In this document: in pieces, positions 45,578 through 59,025 of the stretch
Position numbering within the stretch: position 1 is the first letter of the stretch
Layout of the letters: each line of letters starts with the position of its first letter
Assembly (NCBI GenBank): GCA_033026295.1
Contig: CM065187.1
Coordinates: forward strand, 18,820,388-18,884,387
Direction: 5' to 3'
Length of the DNA: 64,000 nt
Source of the DNA: Channa striata
Taxonomy: Eukaryota; Chordata; Actinopteri; Anabantiformes; Channidae
Program-made: the position numbers and the translations under genes
The notes under the pieces: model-generated
The model's input: only the letters and a program-made list of their open reading frames with translations
What the model was told of the DNA's origin: nothing
Database searches by the model: none

Positions 45578-48500
45578 ATGAGATGTAAGCACAGTGAATC
45601 AGATGGATTCAGTTTTACGTGTTTTTCTGTGTGTTGTACTTGTCTGCACCTGGACACACGTTCATTACAAACCTTTGCTGAAGCCTTTGTCCTAGGATCC
45701 GTTTGTGCGCTTCTCTTCCTGATGCGGGAGCCTGCATGCCGGGGTGATGAGGTCGCCTCAGACTCAGGTAGGTGAAAGGTCACCGGGTCTGGGTAAGTTG
45801 GGCATTGTGCTGTATTCCTGATGTACTGTGAGGCTATACATTTAGTGCACACATTGAACCACCCTGCACGTTTATGTGGTTTGTCAGGTCTTCTTCTGAA
45901 AATGGCCGCAGGGCTAATAGACATTCCTTTAACCCTGAGAACAAAGACGTGCCCTGACAGGCTAAACCCCCCCCTCCAGGCGCTATAGCATCACTTCATT
46001 ATCTGGAAAGGCCACTGCAAAAAGTTTATAGCTGATTCTAAAAGCTGAACAGTGGAAGGCTCTTCAACTTGCTTCAAATTAAGGTTGTCTCACATGGATG
46101 AAAGTATAAGCAGTAAGATTATTTTATTCATCTGATTGTAGGAGAGTTTCTGGTTTCAATGCAAGGTTTTCCTACTAAACCTGTACAGACATGTAGCCCA
46201 ACCCACAGTCTGGGGACACAGCCCCCTTATTACACCCCCCAAATAAACAATCTGACATTCTGCCCTAGGCCAATGTTATCAGTTTGCACATTCCTTCATT
46301 CATTTCAATCTGATTTCTTTTCACAATGGTAAATCATTTCCAAAGTAGATGGAAATTTTCAGGATTGAGTCACAGCTGAAAAACTTACTCCATTACTGGC
46401 AGGCTCCATTTGAATAAAACATATTAAGGGTGAGACTTAAACCTTTTCATGACCTACTAACGTAGATGGTTGTTTAGTTCTGATTTCTGTGCTGCTGGGA
46501 GACATAAATGAGGGGGCTGTGTGGAGGCAGAGGCATGTTGTTGTGTGTGCAGGGTGTCCATGTTTCTCTGAAGCTTCCTCAGAGGACTCTGCCTATTACC
46601 TGGGTGTTTATTTATCAGCCCCCATAACACATGCATAAATCACAGGCTGAGGATTGCCTGATCGCTTTTATCTTTTTGGTTTCAACTTTCCAAATTATTC
46701 ACATTAAGTGGTTTTCACCAGAGTTTTCTGACTTTACAGTATAATATTTCCTGTTTTTGTTGCTGCCATCCCCTGTAGATCAACAAGAAAGCAAGTCAAA
46801 TAGGAAACTCACTTTTCTAAAGAGTTTCAGGAAGGGGTCTGCCACTTGACCAGTATGAACAGAGAGCAGAACCAGCTTCAGTATGCACATGAGCACATCA
46901 TTTTTGCTTTAAGACAGCTGTAGAAATCGTGTGATCCCATCCCATCCTAAGAGGATTTAATATGTCACCATGTATTTCTTGTCATAACTTGTTAATTTCT
47001 GTGTGAGACAACCATCTCTGCTCTCCCTCCTGCTGTTGCTTTGTGTAAGAACAAAGGCCTTTTCATTTGGCTCTAGTGAGTTCTTTCCCACACTGACATC
47101 TATGAAATGTAGATTGGTGCAAGATTACACGAAGATAACCATCACATTATCCTGACATGCCGAGGTATTCATGTAGTTTATGCAGGCAGTTTCTAATCCT
47201 ACTCCCAATTCTGTTTAGGATAGTAGGGCTGCTGGATCCAATTCCAGCTGCTATTGGGAAAGAGGCGTAACTCTAATTATTTCCCAGGAGAATTCCTGAA
47301 AGGAGCTATGTAATTTGCACCAATTATAGGTGAAACATAGTGTTTAATTGGTAAACCACTATATTAGGTTAAATGTTAAGCAATTGTATAACGTAGACTG
47401 TTTGGAATGTGAAGTGTGTTGAACTTGGGCACAGGCAACTATGCAGTTTGGCATTTATAAAGAATAAAGTTCAGAGTAATAAAGCTTTTCTGAGTTTAAA
47501 TTGAGAAGCTATTCTAAGGCAACTTATTTGAAAATCAACTACCTCTCTTATAGCAAACACATTTAACTGTGAGAGCCTATTTTTTACCTAAAGTTAGTGT
47601 CACATATTGTTCTTCAAAGGCAGTTTTGAGAAATGATTTGAAACATATGAGGACCCGTTACCAGCCAAATTAAACATCCCTTACGTTTTTTAAAGTGAGA
47701 TTTGGAATATTTGTCATTTTTCTCACACATGTACTGACTATAAACTCTGCTAAGAGCTTTACTGGGAGCAGGAACAGAAATAAAATGGGCGCTGTGCTGA
47801 GTGCGTTGAATTTCAATAACAGGACTCATGTCTGGCAAAAGAATTATTAACAGAGCGTTTTAAAACATCTGTGTGGGAACTAAATCACAGAGCAGCTACA
47901 CGAGTGCAATGTTAATATTCAGTTTCTTACAGTGCCAGAGCTTTAATATTCCTGCCTGTGCTTTTCATCAACTTTTAACAACAGTGTTGTTCTCCACAGT
48001 GAACCCATGCTGTTATCTGCCCTGTCAGCACTGGGGTGTTTGTGTAAGATACGACGAGGACAAGTACGAATGTGACTGCACTCGCACCGGCTACTACGGA
48101 GAAAACTGCACTGTTCGTGAGTCCTCTTATCCATCTCATATCCTCTGCCGTTACTGCACTTTTAAAGAATTTGAAATATTTTGTTAATAGTTTTTACATG
48201 AGAGGGAAGGGCCCAGATGGTTGGCTAATGTTTTTCTTAAGTCAGGAAATAGTGTAACATAGCCTGGCTCACAGAGTCAGGACTTCTTGTCCAGACCCAA
48301 ATATTAGGAAAACAGGAGCAACTGCCTGGAAAAGAGCAGCTGGATCAGAGCTGCTTTGCTGATCTCTTCAGTGAAGCGCCTACTAACTGTGCCGGTCTGC
48401 TTCTCATTAACAAGGAAGACTCAATGAGATGTGAAGTCTTTGTCAGTTGAGTTTGGAGTTACATCATATCCACAGGCCCAAAAAGAATAGCCATACTTTA

Positions 48501-51500
48501 TGAGTTTAGAGAAAAAACAAAGAACGAATTAGGGGAAGAAAGAGGTTAGAGACAGGCCAAGTCAAACAGGATAAGGGAATTAGGACTGGGGGATAACTGT
48601 TCCCTTTTTACATAAGACAGAATATTCAGAAACAAAGAGCTCTGTTTTTTTAGACCAATAGAATCAACTTTAAAAGTCAGGTCCAGACTTTAGCAAGGAT
48701 TTATGTTTTCTAAAGTAAATTTTGGTGGGTAGCTTCCCCAACGATGCTTTGTCCTATAATGAGACCAAATTGCTGTTAGCTTTCACTTCATTCAACAAAT
48801 GGAAAATTCCAAGATGGCAATTTAGAGGTTTTCAACCAGTCTACAAATCCACACAGTTATGTCTCATTATGATGTAATGACTCTGTTATGCTTGGTGAAT
48901 TTCCACTTTTGACTGGTAACTACTCTGACTTCCAGTAACACCACAGTTGTTTTATTTACGTGTCCTCCCACCCTAGCGGAGCTTTGGACCAGCGTGCGTG
49001 AGTTCCTCAGGCCCAGCCCAGATGTGGTGCATTACATACTCACCCATTTTCATTTGCTTTGGGACATAGTGAATCACACCTTCCTCAGAGGATTTCTCAT
49101 GCGACTGGTTCTAACAGGTCCATATTCAGCAGTTTATGCAAAGATATATTCACACAATTATTACGTCTGGCAACCCTTTTATTTATTTATTGTTTTGTTT
49201 AAACAGTTAGGTCCAACTTAATACCCAGCCCCCCAACCTACAACTCAAACTATAGCTACATCAGTTGGGAGTCTTACTATAATCTGAGCTACTACACACG
49301 GATTCTGCCCCCGGTGCCAAAGGACTGCCCTTCACCTCTGGGCGTCAAAGGTTAGTTGCTTTTCTAAATTAATTAATTAACTAATAATTAATTAATATTG
49401 TTTCTACCACCAATGGGTCATCCAGACTTGAGTAAATGTAAAAAGTTATTTTTTATAAACTAAAGATTGATTTTATTTACTAGGCAAATGTGTGACAGCA
49501 TCATTCTATACATTGCCTTGTCAGTAACTCAAGCTTTCACCGCAGCGACATGCATAAAAATGATTAGACTTCTGTATCAGTACTGTTTTCACAGAGTATT
49601 ATGACTGTAGGTGTGGTGTGTCTGCATCTGCTCTGTGCTGTGTGTGTGACACTGCAGTGTCTCTGTGCAGGCAAGGCTGGGCTTCCTGACCCTGAGCTAC
49701 TGGTTGAGAGGCTGCTGAAGAGAAGGAAGTTCCGACCTGACCCCCAGGGCACCAACCTCATGTTTGCGTTCTTTGCGCAGCACTTCACCCACCAGTTCTT
49801 TAAAACCTATAATCGAATGGGTCTAGGCTACACCAAGGCTTTAGCACATGGGGTTAGTGCTTCTAGAGCTTTTTTTTAATAAATAAGGATTAGAGTGTAC
49901 AATGCAAGTACAAACAAGAAATTGTAAACACAAGGACAGTAAACTACTGATGAAAGGACATTAAAGATGAATGACGATGAGCAAAGAAATAGTCTAAAAA
50001 TTTAAAAAATAAATGCAGTCATAACACAGTAATCATGTATAAATTGAATAATTTCTTTGACGGTTTTTTCAATGAAAGTTGAAACAACTGCAGTGTTTGA
50101 ATATGCAGCTCATCAAAATTGCACTCATGGTTATACTGTAATTTTTGAAAATAAAAGTTACAAACTTATTCTAAAAAAATTCTGATAATAGCTCTGCCCT
50201 GTGTAAATGTTTTTATTTATTTGTTCTCATTTTTACGCTTAATGTTTTTCTTGGGTTATCCTACACACAGGTGGATGCAGGACATATTTATGGTGATACC
50301 TTGGAACGTCAGCTTGATCTCAGGCTTCACAAAGACGGGAAACTCAAATATCAGGTGAAAGAGTCTAAACTAGGGCAAGAGAAATTATGTCCACAAACAC
50401 TGGACAGCATTAGATTGTACAAGTGTATCTAATAAAGTAGCCATTTAGTGTATAATCATGTATTATTATTTCATCCTATCAGTTGATTGATGGAGAGATG
50501 TTTCCTCCCTCTGTGGTTGATGCGCCAGTCAAGATGAGTTACCCACCCGGGGTTCCTCCTGAGCGTCAAATGGCGATTGGTCAGGAAGTGTTTGGACTCC
50601 TTCCTGGTCTGGGAATGTACGCCACATTGTGGCTAAGAGAGCATAACCGGGTCTGTGACATCCTGAAGGCAGAGCATCCCACCTGGGATGATGAACAGCT
50701 TTTCCAGACCACACGCCTCATCATCATTGGTGAGCTGGACAAAACTTTAAACCTTTAAAAACTTAAATAATTTTTGGGGATGCTCAGAAATACACTTAAT
50801 GGTATTGTTGCAGACTGTTTGATCTATAACATTCTTATTTTTGGGCCATATTTGCTGTTTCCTTGTGTGTTCACTCTTCATGATAAACTATGGTAACTGA
50901 CTGCTTTGCTCGAGGTTTGTATTCGTTGGACGAGAAGAAAATAAATAAGCATATTTCCCAAAATGTCAGCACATCCCTTTAATGCTTTTGTTATTATGAT
51001 TATCATTATTTGGTAGTTTTTTGTGGCCTACAGGTGTACTTGATGTATTTTAATAGCAGTGTACAGATGATGATGATTTTCAACTCTGCTTTCCCTGTTT
51101 GTTTTCTGCCAGGTGAGACAATAAAAATCGTTATAGAAGAATATGTGCAGCACCTCAGCGGATACCTGCTACAGTTGAAATTTGATCCACCCTTGCTGTT
51201 TAACACCCACTTCCAGTATGGAAACCGTATTTCTTTGGAATTTAGTCAGCTCTACCACTGGCACCCCTTGATGCCCGACAGCTTCTTTATCAACGGGGAT
51301 AAGCTGTCTTACACGCAGTTCCTTTTCAACACGTCGGTTCTCACACACTACGGCATTGAGAAGCTGGTGGATGCCTTCTCGCGGCAGCCTGCTGGCCAGG
51401 TAGCAATTACTGAATTATAACTAACGGAATGATAAATAAATGGTATTTCTTTAATACAGGTTTTGGAATATCCTGTATTTAACAGTCTTTAACTAACAGA

Positions 51501-53046
51501 ATGCAATATGCTAATGCTCTATTGAAATAACTGGTAGGTGGTTAAGTGTTTTATTGCATGTAGTCTTCCGGTTATTGTTAGTATTTTTGTATGTTTGGCA
51601 TGGTAACAATTTAATTAGGGTGACTGTTTTTGTACTGTTTAGTCAATAATAAGATTTATGTGAAATGTTGTATTTAGTATGATGCTATATGATATATTGA
51701 GCTGAAAGTTAGACAAGAAAAGTGTCTTACAACAGTTTACAACATGCTGAAATGTATGAGTAGGCTGGACGCTGGAGTTTTTACATCACTAATCCCATCT
51801 GCAACTGTACATTTGGCCTTATCCTCTCGGAATGTGATCACAGCTAAACAGATACAACCCAGGAGCCTCCAGACAAATCAAAGCACATCAGCATAAAGAT
51901 AAAAATCTCCATATATCTTTACTTTGTTTGCAACATGGAAAATGCAGAGTAAAGTAAAGTGCATTGGTGAAATTAAGTTTGAAATTTGGATTTTCTGCCT
52001 GTTTTACATTTAGATATGTTAATTATATATCAATCAGGCATTTTGATGAAAATATCATCTCACAAACCCCATTCATATTGTATTTTCAATTCTGTAATTT
52101 TTTATATTAGATGCCTAATTCTTAAAGCCTTATTGCTACAGATCGGTGGGGGGCGTAACATCAACGCTGTGGTGACCAAAGTAGCTGTAGGAGCAATAAA
52201 GGAGTCCCGCGAGCTCCGCGTGCAGCCTTTCAACGAGTACAGGAAGCGTTTCAACCTAAAGCCCTACAAATCATTCAGAGAATTTAATGGTAAGAAAACT
52301 GCTCTTCGTGTATACTGTGCCAGTCCAACCGTCAAAGCATGGAATTTATTACTCTCACAAGTTCATGAGAACAGCTCAGTATACATTCCTGCTATATGTG
52401 GGGTCAACTCCATGTGGAATCCCCTTTAAAAGACTTCTGTGTCTTCCATCCTATGAACAGATAGCAGTGGGAAAAGGTTTGTAATAAATTGTTCCACATA
52501 TGAACATATTTGGACATATTTATTTTACTTTACCATTAGCTTGCGTCATATAGTTTTGGCAGAGCCAAATTGTTTAGAGTACTCTATAATATGATGTCAC
52601 AATGTTGAGATCTTTATCAAAGTGTCGAATTTACTTAATGCACTGTATTGTTGATATTTTTATTAACTGTGTAATACTTGTGATTACCTTTTGCAGATAA
52701 TGAGGAGATAGCCAGTGCCCTTGAAGAGCTCTACGGTGACATTGGCGCACTTGAATTTTATCCCGGCTTACTGTTGGAGAAAACACGAGAAGGAGCCATA
52801 TTTGGAGAGAGCATGGTGGAGATGGGTGCTCCCTTCTCCCTTAAAGGCCTCATGGGAAACCCTATATGTTCACCAGATTACTGGAAGCCCAGCACCTTTG
52901 GTGGCAAAGTTGGCTTTGACATAGTGAACACTGCCACGCTGAAGAAGCTGGTCTGTTCAAACACCAGGACCTGTCCTTATGTGGCTTTCAGAGTACCGTC
53001 AGGGAGCGGGAAAAATGACGATAAAGTACGGACTGATGAGCTATGA
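45578..53046 (+). CDS. ptgs1: ptgs1, prostaglandin G/H synthase 1 (cyclooxygenase-1)
   Basis: ER-lumen haem enzyme converting arachidonate to PGG2 and PGH2. Coding exons: ?-45767 (signal peptide), 48000-48116, 48977-49117, 49207-49350, 49671-49852, 50271-50354, 50483-50729, 51113-51399, 52142-52289, 52697-53046; phases all agree. Order: EGF-like module (VNPCCYLPCQHWGVCVRYDE), membrane-binding helices, then catalytic domain. Using ovine COX-1 numbering: Arg120 (codon 49209-49211), His207 in AGHIYGD, Tyr385 and His388 in YHWHP, Ser530 in GAPFSLKG. There is no COX-2-type 18-residue insertion near the C-terminus, so it is COX-1; it ends RTDEL, an ER-retention-like tail. Position 513 is Arg and 523 is Val, both COX-2-like. 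The N-terminus is uncertain: 45578 is the first in-frame ATG of an open frame containing a hydrophobic stretch (FVLGSVCALLFLM), but a separate upstream first exon joining an acceptor at 45695/45696 is equally possible. AATAAA occurs near 53255. Confidence 0.93.
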
Positions 53047-53269
53047 CACTTGAAGGTAATGGTTTGAGATTTACGTATGAGTTTAAAGTAGTATGCTGCT
53101 TAAACACCAAAAAGGACACCAAAAGAAGACGAATGCAGGAGAGCGTAGAGTCATGGTTCTTTGAACCGTACTGGAGAATCACATGTGGGACACATCTGCT
53201 CAAAATGAGTGACTGAGGGAAGTACAATCAAAACACGGTTTTACACTGTCCAGCAATAAATGTGTGTGC

Positions 53270-55000
53270 TGCTTTTAGATTTATTTTAACATAAATATTA
53301 ACACCACCTGACTATTGACACAGCGTGGTTTATTGTTCATTCATTTATATTGGCAGGTATTAAAATCTTTGTTCTGACCATTCATTGTTCCATTCACTCT
53401 CCATTCCCTTATCTCTGCAAGTGCTTCACAAGACTTTAGTCTTTCACTTGAGGTACTGACGTCAAAAGAAACAGAGACTCACCCAAAAGCAGGATGCACA
53501 TGTCAACAGGATATATAGTAGGATTACCTCATACCTTAGCTTGGAATTTCCCAGGGCACACTGGAATTTCCCTAACGATTAATAAAATTTACGTTTCAGT
53601 AAAGATATTGGATTATTTATTGTAGAGACCAACCAGAAACAACACATAAATCCGCAGTGGCCTTATCTGTGTTGAATTGTCACATAAATTCACAGCCCAT
53701 ACACTCTCAGTGGTCTCATGGAAATGGATTTTCTAGAGAGTAAAAATTAGAAGTGTGGTGCCACCATCAGATGTTGTTGTAGCAGCAGCACCATGCCATA
53801 TTTCTCAGCCATATTGCCCTCTAGTTGTAAAGATGGAAACCGCATAAAATCACTGCAGACTTGTGTTAAATACTTAAAAATACTTAAACTGTAGGTAGTT
53901 TTCATATTATTAACTTGTTTTTCCCCAAAGTTTGCTTATTGTTATCAAGTATCAACAAATATGTATCCATAGGTACTGTGGACGTGCATCGTTGTTAGTC
54001 ATAAGTACACTGTAAGTTAACTGTACTTGCACTGTAAGTCGCTGGCTGTAATCTGAAGTGTTACCCAAATATTAGCTCACATATTAGCTTTACAACGTAA
54101 TGAAATCCAATACAGCAGCTCTGGCATAAGTTTTATATTTGCAGTGTATATAATATTTAAGGTTCTAAGTTAAAACTGTCAGAAAGATAATACTTCTACT
54201 CTCTGTTCATTATTGAGGTCCTAGTTGGTGGTGGAGTCGTATTTTTGTGCAATACAAGAAAAGGGTGGTTCTAATATTTTTGCTCCCTTATTCATTTTAG
54301 GTTGGCCAGGTACAGGTATACAGGATTTTTTTTAGCTTTATTAACAACTGTACAACATACAAGAACAGTTTTGTAAACATCACTTCAGGATATTTTCTCA
54401 ACAAAAATAACAATAAACGAACAAACATCAATAACAAGAAATAAATATTCAAAAGAATGTGAGTACTAATGCTTATAGACCAAGATTCAAAGAGAAAACA
54501 TCTCAAATAAAATATGTAAAACCACAATAATGATATAAACATATCAGAGAAACAAAGAATTTATATTTCATTGGTACAGGTGTACCTTATAAAGTGGTCA
54601 GTTAGTTTATTACGTAATATGCTATACGTCACTGACTGGGATGATCCATGTTGTTGTGCTGCGTTTACTTGCTCTTAGTAAAGTCCAAACGCAGTCAGGT
54701 CACTTCAAATATGGCATAAATTATCACAGCACACTTTGAAATACTCAGATAAATATAAAAACAAAATGAACTGTGCAGCTGATCGATGACGACTGAAAAT
54801 GTGCTGTGAGTTAACCACATATTTCTATAATAAAGGGGAAATAGGAAATGCCATTATGCCCAATATCTGGATTCACAAAATTGTAGCACAAATTCTAAAG
54901 TAATCGACCCTATTTACGCATATGGCATCAATTGTATCCGCGTAATAAATTTAACTAAAATCAAATCTCCGCTCGAAATATCATAATTACCACATTTCTG
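53270..55000. other. Intergenic ptgs1 to pdcl
   Basis: No gene recognised. A fragment near 54571-54610 (ACAGGTGTACCTTATAAAGT, then GGTCAGT) resembles a fish repeat ending in 'acctaataaagtggcc.gtgagt'; a similar fragment is in ptgs1 intron 7 at about 50425-50450. Otherwise AT-rich and featureless. Confidence 0.5.
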
Positions 55001-55099
55001 TGGACCGTGAAGTCAGCATTATCCACAATGTCTTTTAGTGGCTAAAGCTAACGCTAGCAAATTAGACAGAACGGTCGGACTGAAAGTCAGTGGGAGTTG

Positions 55100-55137
55100 G
55101 TAACGTTTTGATTACATTAGCTGGTCGTAAATTGAAG
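55100..55137 (+). other. pdcl: Possible pdcl non-coding first exon end
   Basis: TTGAAG/gtaagc at 55132-55143 is a strong donor preceded by a moderately CG-containing stretch and followed, 1.74 kb later, by the acceptor before the pdcl start exon (ttcatcag at 56871-56878). I infer a non-coding 5' exon ending at 55137. The TSS is not determined. Confidence 0.35.
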
Positions 55138-55948
55138 GTAAGCTCTGTGTCAAACTTTTAATTTTTATGTTGTGTCAAATGGACATTTAATTTAATAGCT
55201 GTGTATCGTGCAGTCACTCCGTTTACAGCTAACTAACGTTAATCTGTAGGAAGTAAGTGTAAGAAAAGCGGTCGTTAGCTCAGTTGACTAACCTGGCGAA
55301 CATCGGTTTGGCCTTATTCTCTTCACGACGACAATGCGGATTATGTCGTCTCTGCTCCTCTATGTACTAAATAACAACGGCAGCTTGCTGAGGGTAACTA
55401 GGTCAGCTGATGTAGCCGTCGTGGCTTTCAGGCATTCAGGCATTAGCTGTAGGGCCTGGCCCCTGCTGTTTACATCAGTCGGAGACACTAAGCTGAAAAG
55501 ATCATTTCATTTTCAAACACAAAAAGTGTCTGCGTCCTTTACCTTGGAATCATATGTTCTATTTTTGCTGCATGTCCATTGTCAAAAGCAATTACTTAAG
55601 TGTTAAACGGTGGGTTCAGCCTTCTAGCTTAGCCTCCTCCAACTGTTCACTAAACGTATTAATACCTTTCAGGCCACGTTTTGTAAAGTGACACGCTTGT
55701 TTTCGGAATAAGCCCTTTTTATTTGAATTGTGAAAGCTCGGATGGCTTTCAGACTGCGTTATTAAACCTCACTGCTTGATATGGGATTACTGTCACTATT
55801 ACATGAAAGAATCTAATCTAAGAAAGTCTAAAGAGGTTTTTATCTTTAAGGCTGCAAAACTGTGAACAATAAAACAAATGACACTGTTGTCTCAATTTCC
55901 GCTGCCATGTTTATGTAAAACATTTGTTTTAAGGGTTGTCGCTGTCAC

Positions 55949-56843
55949 TTGTTACATTATGGATTAATTGTTCAACTATTATGGTTAACTTCAACTATTA
56001 TGGCATCTAAACCAACAACATGTCTGCTAGACCCTATTCCAGTTAGACTGCTCAAAGATGCTCTACCCTTATTAGACACGTTCATATTAGATATCATTAA
56101 TCTATCCTTACAAACAGGATATGTACCAAAGGCCTATAAGGTAGCTGTAATCAAACCTCTACTTAAAAAACCTAGTCTGGATCCAGATGTCTTAGCCAAT
56201 TACAGACCAATATCCAATCTCCCCTTTATTTCTAAAATACTTGGAAAAAGTAGTTGTGAAGCAATTATGTGACCACCTGCGCAGAAACGACTTGTTTGAA
56301 GAATTTCAGTCAGGATTTAGAGTTCATCATAGCACAGAAACCACACTGATTAAAGTCACCAACGATCTTCTTCTGGCTTCAGATACTGTACTAGTTCTGC
56401 TAGATCTTAGTGCTGCATTTGTCACCATTGATCACAGAATATTATTACAGAGACTAGAACATGTTATTGGAATTAAAGGAACTGCACTAAATTAGTTTAG
56501 AAACATGTTTTCTAACCATATCGTTACTTTAGATGATATAAACTCTTGCCCCCAGTAGTACTGCAAGGAATCTTGGAGTCATTTTTGACCAGGATTTGTT
56601 ATTTACCTCACACATAAAACAAATCTCTAGAACAGCCTTCTTCCACCTAAGAAACAATGCCAAAATTAGGAGCATCCTGTCTCAAAGCAATGCTGAAAAA
56701 CTGGTTCATACATTTGTTACTTCTAGATTGGACTACTGTAATTCTCTACTTTCAGGCTGCCCCAGTAACTCTCTAAAAAAAGCATTCAATTAATCCAAAA
56801 TGCTGCAGCAAGATTACTGACTGGGATTGGAATTGAATTGAAT
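55949..56843 (+). mobile_element. Broken LINE (L2/CR1-like) reverse transcriptase fragment
   Basis: Three pieces of non-LTR reverse transcriptase in order on the plus strand: about 56000-56240 (DPIPVRLLKDALPLL, ANYRPISNLPFISKIL), 56241-56495 in another frame (FEEFQSGFRVHHSTETTLIK and LLDLSAAFVTIDH), and about 56555-56793 (LGVIFDQDLLFTSHIKQISR, TSRLDYCNSLLSGCP). A frameshift at about 56240 and a deletion at about 56495-56555 removing the catalytic middle (the FADD region) show it is dead. It ends at about 56843 with the microsatellite-like tail ATTGGAATTGAATTGAAT typical of fish L2 elements. It lies 35 bp upstream of the pdcl exon 2 acceptor. Confidence 0.88.
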
Positions 56844-56891
56844 GTGCTGTCTAACACTTATATTATGGCTTTCATCAGGTGAGCAGCTGTC

Positions 56892-58544
56892 ATGACGACT
56901 CTGGATGACAAGTTACTGGGAGAGAAGCTGCAGTACTACTACAGCAGCAGTGAGGATGAGGGCAGTGACGATGAGGATGGGGAGGGCAAGACCATCAGGG
57001 ATGCAAATCCTGTTGTCAGTGAGCCTGAAATAGAGTACAGTGCAGATGGAAGTGCTGTCAACACAGGTAGCTGACACAAAACACCAGATCTGGTGTTTTT
57101 CTTATTAATGACACAGGCAGTTATTTTCTTTATTCATCAAAATGTCCGTTATTTAAAAAATATTCAATTGAATGACCTGTTTTCCATCACTGTTCAATTA
57201 ATGGTGTCTAACTGTAACAGATCACCCATTCTTCCTTTATGTGGACATTGCGTTTATTAAAAGTACAATACCTATACATTTATATAGAGCAATTACAATA
57301 ATGATAGTGACACTGGAATTTTCATTTCAGGACCAAAGGGTGTGATCAATGATTGGAGGAAATACAAGCAGCTGGAAGTGGAGCAGAGACAAGAGCAGAA
57401 GAAAGAGATGGAAAGATTGATCAAGAAACTTTCGATGACTTGCCGCTCTGACCTTGACCTGGAAAAAGACAAAGAGAAACAGAAAGAGATGCAGGACAAA
57501 ATCAAAGGCAAAGTAAGCAATGCAAGGACAAAATACTTACATAGTAAAGAATTGAACAGTGTCTTTAGCCTAAATTTCTTGGCAGTGATAGAGTAGTTAT
57601 GTTACTTGCATTTTTGTTTATTAATGTAGCTGACAACTACTTGAAACATTTGAGAATTTTAGAGAGTCTCAACAAATGTTTCTTTTGAATTTTTAAGAAC
57701 AAAGAAGTCCAGCTGACATTATTCAACGTTTGGATAGTAATGAATACAACTTAATTTGTGGAGTTTCCACTGATTTGCCAAAATCTGGTTGGGCCAGGAG
57801 TTGGTTTGGCGCCACTTGAAAAGTGGGCAGTTGTGATTTTTACATATGTTTTTACAATTACATGCATAATATTGGCATTAATCTTGACGTGAGCTCTCAA
57901 CAAAAATCCAATAACAGTATTTAACAAAATGTCAAACTAGCAAAATTGCTTTGTGTGTTTTCCTCATATTTACTTCACAGATGACCATGCAGGAGTACAA
58001 CATGCTCCAGGAAGAGGAGGATGATGAAGAGTTTCTGCAGCATTACCGTATGCAGCGTATTGAAGAGATGCGGCGCCAACTCTGCTGTGGTAAACGCTTT
58101 GAGAAAGTATATGAGCTCAACAGTGGGGAGGACTTCCTGGATGCTTTAGACCAGGAAGACAAAGGTACACTGATCATGATCCACATTTATGAGCCAGATG
58201 TCCCAGGCTGCGAGGCCATGAGCGGCAGCCTGTTGTGCCTGGCTCAGGAATACCCACAGGTCAAATTCTGCAGTGTACGCAGCTCGGCCATCAGCACTAG
58301 TACACTTTTCAGAGAAAGTGCTCTCCCTGCTTTGCTCGTTTACAAAGCAGGAGACCTGATCGGCAACTTTGTGCGGCTCACAGACCAACTTGGAGAAGAT
58401 TTCTTTGCTGTAGACCTGGAAGCGCTGCTGCAGGAATACGGCTTGCTGCCTGACAAGCCCCCCATTGTCCCGAAAACGGTTCGCAACGGAGCCATCATAC
58501 AGACCACTGTGAGTGATGAGGACTCTGACCTTGATATAGACTAG
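56892..58544 (+). CDS. pdcl: pdcl, phosducin-like protein (PhLP1), complete
   Basis: Co-chaperone that works with the CCT chaperonin in folding G-protein beta subunits and assembling G beta-gamma dimers. Coding exons: 56892-57066, 57331-57512, 57981-58544; 921 nt, 306 aa (human 301). The N-terminal helix opens MTTLDDKLLGEKLQYYYSSS with an acidic Ser-rich patch (CK2-type sites), then TGPKGVINDWRKYKQLE, EEFLQHYRMQRIEEMRRQL, and a thioredoxin-like domain (IMIHIYEPDVPGCEAMSG, ALPALLVYKAGDLIGNFVR, LGEDFFAVDLEALLQEYGLL). It ends in the acidic tail DEDSDLDID, as in human. AATAAA at 59020-59025 gives a 3' UTR of about 0.5 kb. Confidence 0.97.
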
Positions 58545-59025
58545 AGCTGTAATATGTAATATGCTCTGTGCTTGGGAAATATGCATTTGCAGCCTGCATG
58601 GACTATAGATCCCTTTATATGTTCGTGGACCCCCTCTGTAGTGATAAAGGACTGAGCCAGGATTTCGACTTTACTACCATAAAAGCGCATACCAGCACTG
58701 AAGCACAACCAAAACTAAATGCCGACAGACTACATAAATCACGAGCCAGTGTGTTTTCATCATTCCATGGCAATATGAGTTATATTTAACAGGAGGATTT
58801 TTTTTTTCTTCAGGTTCCTGTAATGTGCATTCAAAGGTTTGTTTGAGCTGTGACTGTCAACTATTTATTTTAAGAGACATTTCCCTGTTTCATTTAATGC
58901 ACACCTTCACTGTAGTAAGTGTTTTTGACAATAGAATTTGAATCCTGCTCTCCAACCTTAGTCCAGAGTGCATTTTATAACTTTTGTATGTGCTGTACTA
59001 TTTCAAAAAAGTGGACCGAAATAAA

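Noticed and set aside
58146..58586. 146-codon minus-strand frame opposite pdcl exon 3
   Set aside because: Shadow of the real pdcl coding exon with no independent support.
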